A stretch of 64,000 nt of DNA, taken from NCBI GenBank assembly GCA_037367405.1, contig JAZKJV010008872.1:882403-946402 (forward strand), in the 5' to 3' direction. Each line of letters starts with the position of its first letter. Within the stretch, counting starts at the first letter, position 1. Shown one piece after another: positions 34,575 to 48,015 of the stretch. Below the pieces are notes generated by a model, which had not been told where the DNA came from, did not search any database, and saw only the letters and a list, made by a program, of their open reading frames with translations. The position numbers were made by a program, and so were the translations under genes. This stretch comes from Ottelia alismoides (taxonomy: Eukaryota; Streptophyta; Magnoliopsida; Alismatales; Hydrocharitaceae).

Positions 34575-37500
34575 TGATTGCTAAGATTCGAGTTTTTATT
34601 TAATGGAATTATTCACAAATAAGTTGTAGTCGTCGTAACCTAAAGAAGCATCAAGCAAAAATTATTGTATTTTATACACAGCTCAAGCTAACAATCGAGA
34701 AAAAGATTGCAACCACAAGAACTATGAGTGTTATTTATTTACTAGTATAGCGTACAAGATAGAATTCAAGATCTCTACAAAAATCCTCAGGGTTATTCAA
34801 TTAATTGAAAAATCAATGAAAAGAAAAAGGAACACTACTCTTGGTTTTTATATTTTTGATTTTTTAATGAATTATATTTTTATATTTTTTATTTGGTTTT
34901 TGATTTTATCTTTTTTGTGTTTTAGTTTTGCAAATGATTATTTTATTTTTAAAATAATGATATAAAATTGAATAAAGAAATCAATAAAAAAGAAGAAAGA
35001 GGCAACTTTTTGGATTGAATATAGCAAAAATAACCAAAAAAATCGAAGAATTTTTTTTTGGTTTCTGACAAATTTTTTTTTGGATTTTTTTTAGAATTTT
35101 TATAATTTTAAAGCTTTTAATAAATTTAAAAACAAAGAAAAAGAGAAACAAAAAGAAATGCGAATGTTTTTAGATTTTAAAATAGAAAATAAAATCAAAA
35201 GTGGATAAAATATTCACACAAAAAGGTAAATTTTTATATTTTCCAGAAAGGTATTTTATATTTTTTTGGAAATTTCTATGAATTTATATGATTTTTTATA
35301 TTTTTGAATGTTTTGTGATTTTTTTTGTTTTTATGAGGAGTATTTATGAAAAACATGTATAGAAATTAATAAAAATTAAAAGAAACCAAGATGAATTTTT
35401 TAGATCTTTTTGCAAAAGTTTTGTATTTTTTTGTTGATTTTTAATTGTAAAATGGAAATTTTTATGATGTTTATGAATTTTTAAAAATATGAAAAATGAT
35501 GAAAATATAAAATTTAAATTAATGATGAAAAATTTAGTTAAGAAAATGCTAATATGATTTTTGAGGATTTTTTAAAAGATGTTTTAGTAATTTTTATTTG
35601 TTTCTTAAGTGCAAAATAAATGCAGGTGCACAAGGATGTGGATGCAAAAATATATAGACTAAATGATAAGAAAATTAAAATATGTAGGGTGAAACATGCA
35701 AAATGTCCATAATATACGTGCATAGGCACATGAGCCTCACTGGATTGGATTTAATATCAAATATTTTAATTCCACAAGTCAGTATTAATAAAAAAAGGTA
35801 GGCTCAAATTGCAAATAACCCAAGAAGTCACATGCAAGGCACGCCTTGCAGTTCAAATAAGACTTTTATGTAAATAAAATAAATACCATGAACAAAAGTG
35901 CAAATGTTCAACACAAAGAATGCAGACACTTGTCCTAACCAGGACTTATTCGTAATTCAGATAACTGTAGGGTTATCGAAGCAATACCACTAGATCCGTG
36001 TGAAAAGGCACGTGAGGCATGAACGGTCTGGATGGCGCTGAGGCTCTGATCGAATGGTTGAGGATTGGGTGCGGGTTAAAGGCTCGAATGGAATCTGGCA
36101 TGGTGCTCTTGATCCTATGGTGTTGGATATATTGGGAATAACATGGATTTTCCTGAGTGTTGCTGACTTTTATCGTTCTTGATCTCTCTCGTCTTGGCTC
36201 TACTCCACCTCAGCTTGATCTCAAATGAATGCTCCTGCAATTCTGCTCCTGAGGCACTCTGCGAATCATCGAGAAACCACTAGGTATTCAACTAGATGGC
36301 GGTGAACATGGACTGCTCCAAGTACCTCCACCAAGCCTTTAATCAAGTGCTACACTTCGTGTCTGGAGCTCCTATCACCTACAGATGAATGGTTGCTCGG
36401 CGACAAGGCTCTGACACTCATTATTGCATGAAATCAGCTCAAAACGTCTGTGAATGAGGTAATTTAGACCCTGCGTATGAGAAGGAGGTGGGTCTGCTAA
36501 TTTTGACCTAATCCATGGATAAGATCAAGGGAACATGTATGGAGGTAGATGGAGAAGTGAGCGATGAATCAAATGTGGTGATTGGTAGTCGGAGATAACT
36601 CAATGATTGATCAGAACAGGGATCAGACCATAGCACTCTGATCTATGAAATTATTAGAAATCACCCAAATCTAAATAGAAATTGACGAAACAAATCACAG
36701 AACTATACTACGGAATAAAATGCGAAGAGAATTACCAAGAAATTATGCCTCAACAGGATCAGGAATGATGTGGATGCACGACACAACGGAGCTCTTCATG
36801 GAGCTCAACTCTCCATCGTACAGTCATTATCCTCACTAAATTATTGCCCTCCTGACTGAGATGCCGCTCACCTATAACCTGGGTATCTACTCGGATCTGT
36901 CTCAGGAGAAAATAAGGTGAAAAACCAGACCAAATCATGATGGGGGCGAATGGAAAATATTTATAGAGATGTCTCCGGTGTATTTTTTAATTTGAATCGT
37001 GCATGGATCGAGGCATAATTGGTGGATCTGGAGAGGTGGTGAGGATGTTAGTTATTAGGGTGAGAAGATTGGAGAAGAAATCCGGACTGGTTTGTGAGCA
37101 TGGTACAAGGGAGAATTGGAAGAAGAGAGGGAGGTATGCGAGATGAGCAACAATCATGGGTGGCCAGAGCAGTTGACCCGGGTCGACCAATTGGAAGGCA
37201 TATGGGGAAAGACAAAAAAATGAAAATGACATAAAACAAAGAAAATGTTAAATAATTAGATAATATATCGAAAATGATTTTAAATAATTAAATGTTGTAA
37301 ATGATAAATATTTAGGATTATATTTAGTTAATTTAGGTGACTTTTAATCAATTAAATAATGAATATACAAGGGTTTAAATAAATAAAATGTATTATTTAT
37401 AAGTATGTATAAATATAGAATGCTTTGATTTTTATTACTTAATTATTTAAATATATTTATATAATTTATTATTTTATTGATTTTCAATATTTTACAAGAT

Positions 37501-38415
37501 TTTTAATGAAATTTTTGTTTGATTTTTATATATCAACTATTATGATAAATAAATAGGTATATGTACAATATATACATAGTGATAACTATAAAATATTTAC
37601 ATGAATTTATTGTTTGTTGATTTTTGAGTGATTTTTATTTGTATTATATATAAGTCAAATACGATATTTACAATTAATTAAAAATAAAATATTTACAAAT
37701 ATGTACTAGAAAAAATACATGAATAATGTACATAGTATACATAGGTATTACATACAATAGTACCCTATTTAGCCACATTTCACATCTTAACTCCTATTGT
37801 TATTAAATGACCTCCATTTGAAATATTATTTAATTTAGGGTACAATGAAGGTTAGTTTAATGAAATTTATGTTTTGGTGGAGAAGATATTGATCTTACAA
37901 GCGGAGATTTGCGGCTTTTTGACAGTGTTGCAATTTACACAATATACAATGAATTTTCTTGCAATTATTATTTTACAAAGATTTTCATGCACAATTTTCA
38001 AGAGGAGATCAATTGTGTTTGAGTTAAATTTGTGTATGAATAAATTAAATAAAAGAATGTGTATAATATACAATAGTCTACAAGTGATGAACATATGCAA
38101 GTGAAGGTTGATTTTCTGAAATTTTGGTATATAGACCTTATCTCCCTCTACTTTATTCCTTATCGATCACATCAAGTCTTGACCTTCACTCGGGGTCTGA
38201 GTCAGCCTTTATCTATTACATAAATACATTCTTTGTTTTCTTTGTTGTTTTCTTTATTTTCTTTCTTTATTTATTTTAGGTGAGAATAGTGATAAATATA
38301 CAATATTTATACAAGAATGTTAGTAAAAGTATGGATTTATTGATATTTACAAATGTTTTAAAAGGGATTTTAAGCTAAAATAAATGAATAAAGATGATGA
38401 AATGCATATTCATGA
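34575..38415 (-). repeat. Solitary LTR F (minus orientation)
   Basis: It starts TGATTGCTAAGATTCGAG and ends near CATATTCATGA, with internal blocks colinear with the E LTR. Minus-strand TATA-like TATTTATAG is at 36958-36966, 1.45 kb from the right end. No primer-binding site precedes it on the left and no polypurine tract follows on the right, so it is not attached to an interior and is probably a solitary LTR left by LTR-LTR recombination. The flanks CTTAT and CTGCT do not form a clean target duplication. Frames inside it are short and uninformative. Confidence 0.65.
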
Positions 38416-38830
38416 CTGCTACCTCCATAAAAACTTCTCATCCAGCTCCTATTGATGGTCTCCATCACTTCACTGAGCTACGACCTAGCCATGTTCCCCT
38501 CTCCGTGACAAGGGGTGGCGGAATTGATGAGTAACAATGGTCACAAACCCCAGGTGTCAACCCATGACCTTCAGGTCATGTCACGATCAGTTCTATTTGT
38601 TTGAGCCCCCTGGAAAGGTCTCCCAAGTCGAGCGAAGACCCGAGGTTTGATGTGGACCTCAGCCGAGGCTGATTCCTCCACCTTCTCCTTCCTTCGATCT
38701 TCAGGTAATCCTCTTTGCTTTTTCTTTATGTTTTCTCTCATTTAATTAGGCAAGATCGTGCACCATCATCTTCGATTCACTACACCTAATCCTTCAATAG
38801 ATTCCACCAATCATTGTGGCCATAGCGCAT
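38416..38830. other. Unassigned segment right of LTR F
   Basis: Pyrimidine-rich noncoding sequence with no recognisable gene. It may continue the segment at 33931-34574 that F interrupted. TCTTCAGGTAATCC (about 38698) looks like a splice donor, but nothing else supports an exon. Confidence 0.25.
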
Positions 38831-39254
38831 CATGGAAGCATTAAGATTGCATCATATGCAATCAAGAGAAACTAGTCATACTTGTTGCTCAGGCAGCAGA
38901 AATATAAAATAAAGAGATAAAACCACATGATTCGAGAACACTTCTGAAATTGTTTCATCAAATCACAAACGAGTTTAATGAATACCCATTAAAGCATGGC
39001 TGCGATCACTAATCTCTAAAGAAAGAGATTCTCCAGTATCAAGTTCGATCCAACGAAGATCGCACTTGCAAGCGCGTTAATGAGACAAGTGCTACCCTAA
39101 ATCCATGTAGATGATCTAAGCTTAGAGTCTCCTGATTTTGTCTCACAAAATCCAATACCTTCTTCACGAGCGAAGCACACCGAAGAAGATGGATATCTAC
39201 GAGTAGTCCATCTAGCAACACAATGGCATTGCGATGATTGTCGATTTCTCTAAG

Positions 39255-39280
39255 TCAACATGTGGACAACCACATGTTGA
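39255..39280. repeat. Stem-loop in segment J
   Basis: TCAACATGTGG and its exact inverted complement CCACATGTTGA are separated by ACAA, an 11-bp stem with a 4-base loop. Confidence 0.7.
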
Positions 39281-39354
39281 GAGAGAGAGGATGACTTTGA
39301 GAATGAGAGAGATAGAGATTTGCTCTTGCATTTTTTTTATTCTCATGTGTAAAA

Positions 39355-39414
39355 GAAAAGGCTAGGTCTACCCATTCTTTTATAGAAAAGGCTAGGTCTA
39401 CCCATTCTTTTATA
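39355..39414 (-). promoter_or_regulatory. Exact tandem duplication of a 30-bp TATA-box unit
   Basis: Two identical 30-bp units, 39355-39384 and 39385-39414, each contain CCCATTCTTTTATA on the + strand, which is TATAAAAGAATGGG on the minus strand. Two TATA boxes therefore lie 30 bp apart. Confidence 0.7.
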
Positions 39415-40530
39415 CTATATTAGATGGTGGAGGTGCAATCATAATTCAAATCAATGGTTCAGATTTTGTGGTAAAAATTTATAAAAAAAATTATTTAATT
39501 TAAAAGAAACAAAATATGTTGCAAGTAATATTAACATATTTAGTTTCAATAAAATAAAAATTCTCCAAAATGAAATAGGACTAGAGAGCCTCTATCCATG
39601 TATGGGGAAAGGAGATAGCCTCCCTCCCCTTATACATGGTGGATGATCACCTTGATTGGAGAGAGAAAATCTATCTCCAATCCTAATGTAATCTTATTAC
39701 ATTAATTCTTATTTCATGGAATGTTTTTTCAGCAAAATATCGTAAAATAATTATTGCAAACTATTTGTGATAATTACAAACAAAACAATTGACAATTATG
39801 TATCAAATTCAATCACCCAATAAAATGTAAATTACATCTACAATTAATTGTACAATGTAAATCCAATTCACATCAACATTTAATCCATAAATCTTATTTA
39901 CAATTAACTCTCTCTAATATATTATAAATCATAATTATAATATTTATGATTAATATGGATAGTGACATCCACATTATTCATCTCCTTGATAATTAAATCA
40001 TATTTAATTATTTTGGATCTCTCTTCTCAAGTAACTAAATAATATGAATCACATATACATTATTCATGATAATTAAATCACATTTAACAATCAATTTTCC
40101 TCAATGCTCAGATACATTATCAACAATGAAATTATTTTTGAACTCTTTCAACAATAATGCACATTCTTCATGGATACTTGGAGATAAGGAAAGAGCGATT
40201 GTACATTACATGTATAGTGACTTCGAAATTGATATCATATCTCTAACCTAGATGAAGGGGACCTCTCAAAGATGTTTTATTAGATAAAAGCCGTAAATCC
40301 AATCGACTCATTCCATCCTAATCGCATTCAGATGAACATTTGGACTAATATGAGATTACTTCTTTATTGAGAGTAGTCACTAAAATCTAAACGTGTTTCA
40401 TCACTCCATGATAACCACAAAATTTTGATTGTCATAGGGTTTCACAAGGCCAAACTGCAATCGGTATATTAACCACTCAAAAGACCGTGATTAATCAACA
40501 ATTAATCCACGATGAGATATTGGAAGTGCG

Positions 40531-43500
40531 TGAAAAAAATACGGACTTAAAATTTATTATTATCTACAAAACTAAGTATATAGCAAGCAAGCATGTAGAG
40601 GTCGAACCACAGAAAGCAAAGCAGGTAGCCTACGATTATTACTAATCAATGTCTAGAGTGTTCAAAATTGTTCTTTTATCTCCTTTTTTTGTTTTTAATT
40701 TTATATTGTTTATATATTTTATTTATTTTCTATATATAATCTTTTTTAGATTTTAATTTTCTGATTTTTATATTTTCTGTTCCTTTTTAATATATAAAAA
40801 TGATATATATATATTTATATATACAAAATATGTCCAAAATAGATTATATATAATATATATTACATAGTCAAAAATCAGGAAAATACACAGATGTACAGTC
40901 CTCTATATTTTTTGTTTTTAAAAATATATTAAGGTATTTATTATGGAAGTAGTTATATAAATTATATATAGGTATATATACACTATATAAGGCAATAAAT
41001 ATAAATATAGTAAAAAGTCAGAGAATATTTTTTTTTGGTTTTACAAATATTTCTATTATTTTTGTGCTTTTTTTGGATTTTTTGCTAATTTTTTTGGATT
41101 TTTAAAGTAAAAAATTCCTAAATCAAGGATTCAATAAATAGGTCGATATGACGTGGATGGTAAAAACAATAAATAAGGTCCAAAATCATCCAAATCAATA
41201 TTAATAGATATATATATAAAATTATAAAATAGAAATAAATGTGTTTGGAATTTTTTTGTGATTTTTCACATTTTTTATTGGATTTTGGAGTTTTTAATTT
41301 TTAGTCTTTTTCTTTTTCTATTTTTAGGGATTTTTGGTTTGGAGTTAATAAACACTAAAATAAACAATATATATTTTTTTTGAATTTTTCAAAATGTTTT
41401 TCTATTTTTTCGGTATTTTCTAATTCAAACAGGGGTAAAAACATGCTCATTTTAATTTTAAAAAATACTGAAAAAACAAAGTTGCCAAAATACATATGGG
41501 ACATGAAAATTCATGCCAGTAGACATCTAAATCTATTTTTGCATTATTTTTGGAGCACATGTGCTAGTTTTTAATAAATGAAATCCAAGCAAAAAAATAC
41601 ATGAACTAGTAAGGGCATTATGGCAATTAAAATAAATGACAAGGGTTCGATTGAAAGTGTGCCAAAAATATACAACTAATATTCATATTTAATGTATTAA
41701 ATATAAATACAAAAAATGCTAGGATTATACATGCAATTTGCCTAGCTTACGTAGGACGACACGTGAACTGAGCTGGACTGAACCTATGTGTAATATCTAT
41801 AAACATCCAGGGTCTCCAAGCAAAATGCCCACATTTATTTACGCTTTAAATTTTATTTACAAAACTGATAAATAAATAAAAAAATAACTGGGTCAAGATA
41901 TGTAAATTACCACATCCTTTGTGTTATCCAACAGTCGGATGGTATTCACTAGTCCACGTGGTGAATGCTGGTGTGATGATGATGCTCTGTGGTTTGACGT
42001 CTGTGATTAGATATCGGGGAGAAATCCAATGGTCTAGACTTCAGATCATCTAACATCTGCTGCTCCACGTGAAGAACAACATCAGATCGAACGGCTTCGA
42101 GTGCATCAGAAAGAATAGGAAAGGGGGCTTCCCTGGAGCTCCTTCGATCTGCCCTAGCCTCCTTTGACCCCCAATCCCGTCGCTGAAGTGCTTAAAGTCT
42201 TGCTGAATGTGTTCTGCAGCGAGTGGCAATGCCAAAACGGTCCAGGGCTCGCTGACCGAGCAATGGAGGTCAGTTATTCCTGGAGGGGTGCAGGAACCTC
42301 AACCCAGATGGGCTCTTGAAGCATTGGTACCTGCACGAAAAGGTCTAGTGGCTCGATGTGAGTCACCTTGACCATGACTGAAGTTGGGATGTGCAACGAG
42401 TGAGGTGAGAAGAGAGGGTATGGTGGAAGGAGCTGAAGGACCCTTGATTCATTGATACATGATGGATCATATGTGCTTGATGGCATAATCATATGGAGAA
42501 ATGCGAGGATAAGGATAGGGGAGCGACAGGTGGTTGGAACTGCTTGTTAGAGGCGGTATAACACCGGCTGGCGTGCTAAAGCTTCGGTGAAGAACCTAAG
42601 ATAATTTAGGCTAAAATCTCTATTCAAAACACTAAATTGAATGCAGAAAAGGAAAGATACGAACTACAGCTGCCTAAGAACCATGAAAGCGTAGCTCTTA
42701 TACCTATGGTGAAGCAGGGTAGGTTGGAGCACCATTGTGGATCGCTTCCTCTCCTCGCTTCGACGTTCTCTAGGCACGGGGAAGAAGTAGTTGTCATGTA
42801 GCCTCCACTCACATACGCAATGACACGATTAGGGGCTCCAAGAGGGATCAAGAAGGTAAGGAGGAGAGGGGGTTTATATATATACAAAGATAAGGACCCT
42901 TGTTGTTCGACAATTTGGGAAGAACATGGGTTATGTACAGGAGATCAAAGGATTAGTCGAGGATTAGTGATGATTGAGGGAGATCGTGGCATGGAGAAAC
43001 GATGAAATAAATAGATTAGATGCCCAAGAAAAATGGTGCAACATCGGAGACTCGACATGTTTGACGGGAGTCGGAGGCGCCAGGGGTAGTTTACTAGGGC
43101 TCAACAATTGTTGAGCCGTGATTGGTCCACGCAGGACACAAAAGATAAAACAACCCCTTTTATTCAAAACTAATTATTTAAATATAATAAATGGATATTA
43201 TTATTATTTGCGTATAAAATAAAAAATTTTATTATTTTACTTAGTATTTTAATATGATTTTTATTTTTTTGCATTTATTTATATAAATTAATTTTTAAAT
43301 GAGTGTTTATAGGTATATTCATCTAGGTTTTGCATCTTTTATTTTTTATTTTTATATTTGATTTTATTATTTTATTCTTTTACTTTATATATTTATAACT
43401 TTTTTAGGTGCATAAATATATTTTTATTATATTTTTCTGATGTTGTTTGTACACTTAAATAAATAAGGGTATAAATTATATAAGTATAAGTATAGGTATT

Positions 43501-44290
43501 TCATCTATGTATTTTTGTATGCTATTTTATTTTTATGTTTTCTTTATAGTTTTATTCTAGTTTCAATATGCACATATACTATAAATAAAATTTACGAAAT
43601 TAAAAAAACATAAAACTATAAAAGTAACAAAGAATAAATAAAATAAATATTTTATTTAGGTATAGTATATAATAGGGATCCAAAACCTAACTTTTGCATA
43701 TTAGCTCCAAATTAAGTGAAACCACATTCTTAAATTGCTTATTAAAGTTATAGACAATTAAAGGTGATTTCGATGCATTTTGAGTTTTTATTTAGGAGAT
43801 ATGAATCTGTGAAGTTTGGGTGTTGGATTCTTATTCTGTGTACATAATGTACATTGCATATTATTTTTGTACAAACTCAATTTTGTATTTTTATATACAT
43901 TATTATTTACAACTTTTATGTACAAAGATTTCTTTATTTGAGGTATAAAAAATAGAAAAAAAAATAAGTCCCAAAAATGAATAAAAGACGAATGAATAAA
44001 TGGGATTTTTATTGTATTATTGGCCCTTATCACCTCCTACTTTATTCATTGTTGACCTAATCATCAAGATTTCTATGACTCGGGGTTTAGGGTAATAAAA
44101 TACCTTTGGTATTTTATTCCATTTCTTGTATTTTATTTATTCTATAATTTTGGCATTAAAATTGAATTTTATACACAATAAATGGAATAAAGAATGAATG
44201 TTAATTTGTACAAATAAATGTTAGTTTCATGTATTAGCAAGGGTTTTTATGGCCAAAATGATAGAATAAAGTTGATGAAATGGAGATTCA
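40531..44290 (-). repeat. 3' LTR of element B
   Basis: The left end is about 40531 (TGAAAAAAATACGG, uncertain by a few bases). The right end GAGATTCA is followed by the polypurine tract. A block like the left end of the D LTR (GTCGAACCACAGAAAGC) is at about 40600. Minus-strand TATA-like TTTATATATATAC is at 42873-42885, 1.41 kb from the right end. A CCACGTGG motif is at about 41956. No gene is recognised inside. Confidence 0.75.
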
Positions 44291-44291
44291 T

Positions 44292-44305
44292 AACCCCCTA
44301 TACTT
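44292..44305 (-). promoter_or_regulatory. Polypurine tract of element B
   Basis: AACCCCCTATACTT on the + strand is AAGTATAGGGGGTT on the element strand. The LTR starts within two bases. Confidence 0.8.
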
Positions 44306-46830
44306 GCCTTTACTAGTCCCTAGCAAATACTTATGCAATAAGTATAGAAAATGAAGAGTAAAGAAAAGAAAAAGAAATAACTTGGAGTAATTGTCGACTT
44401 TTAAGCTAGTTTTTAATAAAGTCAAAGTTTGGAGTTTAGAGAAGACCTTCGGATTAATGGTGTGTTCAGAACCACATTGAAGTCGGGAAGTGTGACATAA
44501 CAACCCTTAAATTCAATACTCCTATCATCTAGTCCAATTCACAGCTAGGTCAGAACCATCCTCTCAGTCACATACCCCTGCTACCTTGAAATGATAGAAC
44601 CATGTGTGTGGATTTGTTCAGCACTTCCCATACAAAACCATTGAACCATTAAGGCGTCTACTCTTCTAGTAGCACATCCTCGTGGAGACAGATAATCCCT
44701 GCTAAGGTCTGGTACTTCCAGTCTTTAAAACATAATGGGTGAGGAAGTCAAAAGAATGAAAAGAGAAGTGGGAATGAACTAATGTAGTCTTTAATGCCTT
44801 ATGAAGTCGGTCAATGCAATCGATTCTTCACCAAGAAATAGGCTTTTCTAAAGCTCAAGTTTTTTGGTGGAATTTTTTGTATAGGCTTCCTTGGAAATTT
44901 TCTTTGACTTTGCACGGCTTCTGCAATCTTGTTAAAGCCCTGATGGATATAACATCTTTTGTTACACACACTATTTTAGGGTCTTGGAATAGTTGCATCG
45001 GTAGACCATTCCTCATTCGGAGAATTGTCTCAATCCATCTCCAGTCTTTAGATATCATTCCTACCAAAGAAGTGGGTCAGAGAACCGGTGTCGGCAATCC
45101 CCAAGAATGGTTCCTGAGCCACCCGTCATGAAGTGGCCTTGCATCGTCCCGAATTAGACCCCATGATTTTTCAACAGTCGATCCGGGTTGAGCTAAGTGC
45201 TAGGTGCGAGGTTTCTAGTCAAGTCACTGTCTCAAGAGTTATATAGATGATATGAAGAGTTCTCTTTAAGCACATTGAATTGACTCATGAGCATAGTCTT
45301 ATGTAACCAAAAGAATTAAGTCAAGGTGACCTGAAACATCTTTACTTCCGGTCTTCAATGGGTTCCTCTGAAATTAGGTTATTAAGGTATATTCCAAGCT
45401 CCAATCTCCAGACTTTGTTTTGACTAGTTCAATTGTTTATACTATATGAAAACTGCGAATGCTATATACTATGAAGAAAATATTTTTGTGATGTCATTTT
45501 ATAAATTGAACATTTTATAGATTTTTGAAAAGTTTTTCAAATTTTTATGCCATTTTTCTTTCTTCTTTTTTCTTTTTCCATTTTTGGGATTTTTTATGCA
45601 AATGTTTTGGGAATTTTTCTTTTTTGCAAACTTTTAGGGATTCTTTCAAAATAAAAAGACTTTTGGCACAAAAAGGAATTATACATAGATATCTACACAG
45701 GTGTGCCTCTTTTTTATTTACAAGAATTGAAGCTGGATTATTTACAGATCGAATTTGAGTAACTTGTATAGGTATGAATTTAAGTTACTTGTATAAGTAT
45801 ACTTATACAATTTGTAAATAATTTATTTGAATAATGTATACATTCCTCAAACTTATTTTAACGTGATTTACAAGCAATTTTGAAAACTATAGTCCAAAAT
45901 AATTTTAGCAAATAACTTTTACAAATATTTATAAGCATTTGAAAATCATATTGCAAATGTTTTTCGAATAGTTTATATAAATTTTTCAAATATTTTTTCA
46001 ACCATTTTCCAACCATTTGCAAATAGGTTTTCAAAACATTTTATTTCACATGAATTTTTTTTACAAACCAAACATTTTACAAAGGAGAAAACATTTTGCA
46101 AAATATTTTTCAAATAGGTTTCAGAAGATTTTTCAAATAGATTTTCAAATTATTTTTCAAACATTTTACAAAAAATGTTTACCTGAATTATTAGTCAGTA
46201 TATACGAAACCAATTTGATGAGTAATATGCATAATTTTATTAATTATCTTATGAATTTTATATGGTTGGCTATAAATAGTAATTTATCCATCTTTACTTA
46301 AAATATGAAAGTACGAGTTATGGCTAAAGTATGTACAGAGTATATACGACCCCCCTATACTTAGCTTGAGATATACCCTTATAGATCGAAGAGAAAGAGA
46401 AGGCATAACTCGTACTGAGTATAGCAAAGTCGACACTTCAACAATGAAAGAGTAATAAAGGAATGAATGAGAAGTCTGTCGTCCCCCCTCTCCTTAGAAT
46501 CAAACAATCCTATGTAAAGCAGATTGTATCTACATGCAGGGATGGTCGAGGGATGGGATGAACAAATCACACTTGGGATGTCTCCCCCAATACTTAGGGT
46601 AAGATATCCCTAAGTATATACAAGAAGAGGAGACAATGGGTGGGGGTTCAAAGAATGAAAGAAATTTGTGGTGCACACCCCTATACTTAGGACAAAGTAC
46701 GTCCTAAGTATAGAAGACTGACCAAAAGAGGTGAAACATTTTTGGTATAAAAAGAAAAATGAAAACAAAAAGAAGAAAAGAAGAAAATATGAAAACTTGA
46801 AGGAAGAGTTTTTGAGTAACATTATTTGAA
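44306..46830 (-). other. Post-coding region of element B with hairpin array (46350-46713)
   Basis: Noncoding, with no env-like gene. Four array units lie in 46350-46713. CTATACTTAGGAC / GTCCTAAGTATAG (46681-46713) and TACTTAGGG / CCCTAAGTA (46591-46617) are intact stems. The units at 46350 and 46484 have decayed arms. The part 45950-46170 is rich in CAAA, TTTTCAAA and ATTTTACAAA phrases. Confidence 0.75.
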
Positions 46831-47299
46831 TCTTTTGATGTTGCTAAGGTTGTGGATGCTCCATCGGTGCATATCACTTGGATAGAATCGACAACGGTCA
46901 GGAAAGTGTCATGGTCAAGGTATGGCTTTAGTAACTGACCATTGACGACAAACAACTGTGTGTCAGGAGACAATTCTGATATCACAATGCTTCATTTATC
47001 ACACACTTCTTGCACTCTGAATGGCCCTATCCATTTAATCTTTAATTTTCCTAGGAATATCTTCAACATTACGTCAAATAGCCACACTTTCTGTCCAATT
47101 TCGAAGGTCTTTCATCTGATGTGCTGGCCGTGCCAGCATTCAACCTTCTCCTTGTACATTAATGTGTTATCCTATGCATAGTCTCAGAAGACTAGGCCCT
47201 ATATAGATCCTCTTTTATTTTCTGACCACCTCTTTGTGAGTCCAACATACAAATATTGATGGCCCATAATGATTTGCGAATTAGCTCCACTTGCATATG
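46831..47299 (-). pseudogene. Integrase C-terminal part of element B
   Basis: Read in shifting frames: VELIRKSLWAINICML; then GQKVWLFDVMLKIFLGKLKI followed by KWIGPFRVQEV; then VISELSPDTQLFVVNGQLL and KPYLDH. This matches A integrase ([55 protein letters not shown]). Several stops and frame changes occur. The match begins within four residues of the element A insertion point. Confidence 0.85.
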
Positions 47300-47995
47300 T
47301 GATAAAGCTAAAAAAATCGAGTTTCGCGGCTTTCACTTTAAAGAAGAGGATGAAGTGTCGGTTGTAGCAGAAAGCCACGAAACAAATTTCGATTCTTAAA
47401 CCTATCAAACAAATTTACGGTTTCCTGTCGGAAAACCGTTTCACTAATATTTAACCAGGCAAGTGTTCCTGGGTCGAACTCAAGGAGGCAGAATATATTC
47501 CCTAATTTTTCTTCTTCGTAATCTTCTTTTAATTCTTCTCTAAGTCAGATTGCCTTTTTAGTGGTTTTTATTTTTGTAATTTTTATTTGATTTTATTCTT
47601 TTCAAATTTTTATTTAATTTTCAAAAAGGGATATTTTGCAAAAGATTTATTTATTATATAATAGGTGAATAGAATATAGGTGGTACTATATAGTATAGGT
47701 GGACGAGGTTCGAGCCGCGTACTCGAACTGCACAAGAAAACAAATCAAAACGAGGCGGTTTTCGAGAAAATCAAATCACGTTAAAAACTTGTCGAAAAGC
47801 CGCGAAAACTTTATACTATGTAGCTGGGGTAGTTGTGTAACTACCCCTCAAGAATCGTCAAAATCCGAGGTCAAACGGACAAGATACAGCCCCTACAGCC
47901 CAGGGGCATAAGCGTAAAAAAAACTAATTAAAATTTGTTCTCAAAAAGGTCCAAAAAGGATTGTTCTGCAAGAAAAATAACAAACTCTTACACTT

Positions 47996-48015
47996 AGGTC
48001 CCTGCGGAGGGACCT
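47996..48015 (-). repeat. Conserved AGGTCCCT stem-loop in LTR of element A
   Basis: AGGTCCCT, loop GCGG, AGGGACCT. It lies about 1.0 kb downstream of the TATA-like box. The 5' LTR copy (60880-60898) has lost one G of the stem. Related stem-loops occur in both C LTRs. Confidence 0.7.

Larger units (their letters stand above)
38831..40530 (-). repeat. Segment J: LTR-like repeat with promoter, type not determined
   Basis: On the minus strand an AT-rich part (40530-39420) leads to TATAAAAG boxes (39355-39414), then a leader-like part with a stem-loop (39255-39280). The layout resembles the upstream region, promoter and leader of an LTR, possibly Ty1/copia type. I cannot find a primer-binding site or define the ends, and it does not resemble the Athila-like LTRs of this window. 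Frames (for example 39039-39221, 40066-40251) are short and unrecognised. Its right edge is where LTR B starts. Confidence 0.35.
40531..47299 (-). mobile_element. Element B, left part: Athila-like retrotransposon interrupted by element A
   Basis: Minus strand: 3' LTR (40531-44290), polypurine tract, post-coding region with hairpin array, and the C-terminal part of integrase up to 47299. The rest of integrase resumes at 63209 and runs off the right edge. B therefore carried a full pol and is older than A. Its coding parts have stops, frameshifts and deletions. Confidence 0.85.

Noticed and set aside
38698..38720. Possible splice donor in TCTTCAGGTAATCC suggesting a host exon
   Set aside because: There is no adjacent coding frame or acceptor; a single GT context is not evidence.
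38831..40530. Ty1/copia LTR assignment for segment J
   Set aside because: Layout is LTR-like, but no primer-binding site, terminal TG/CA pair or target duplication could be found, so the family name is withheld.
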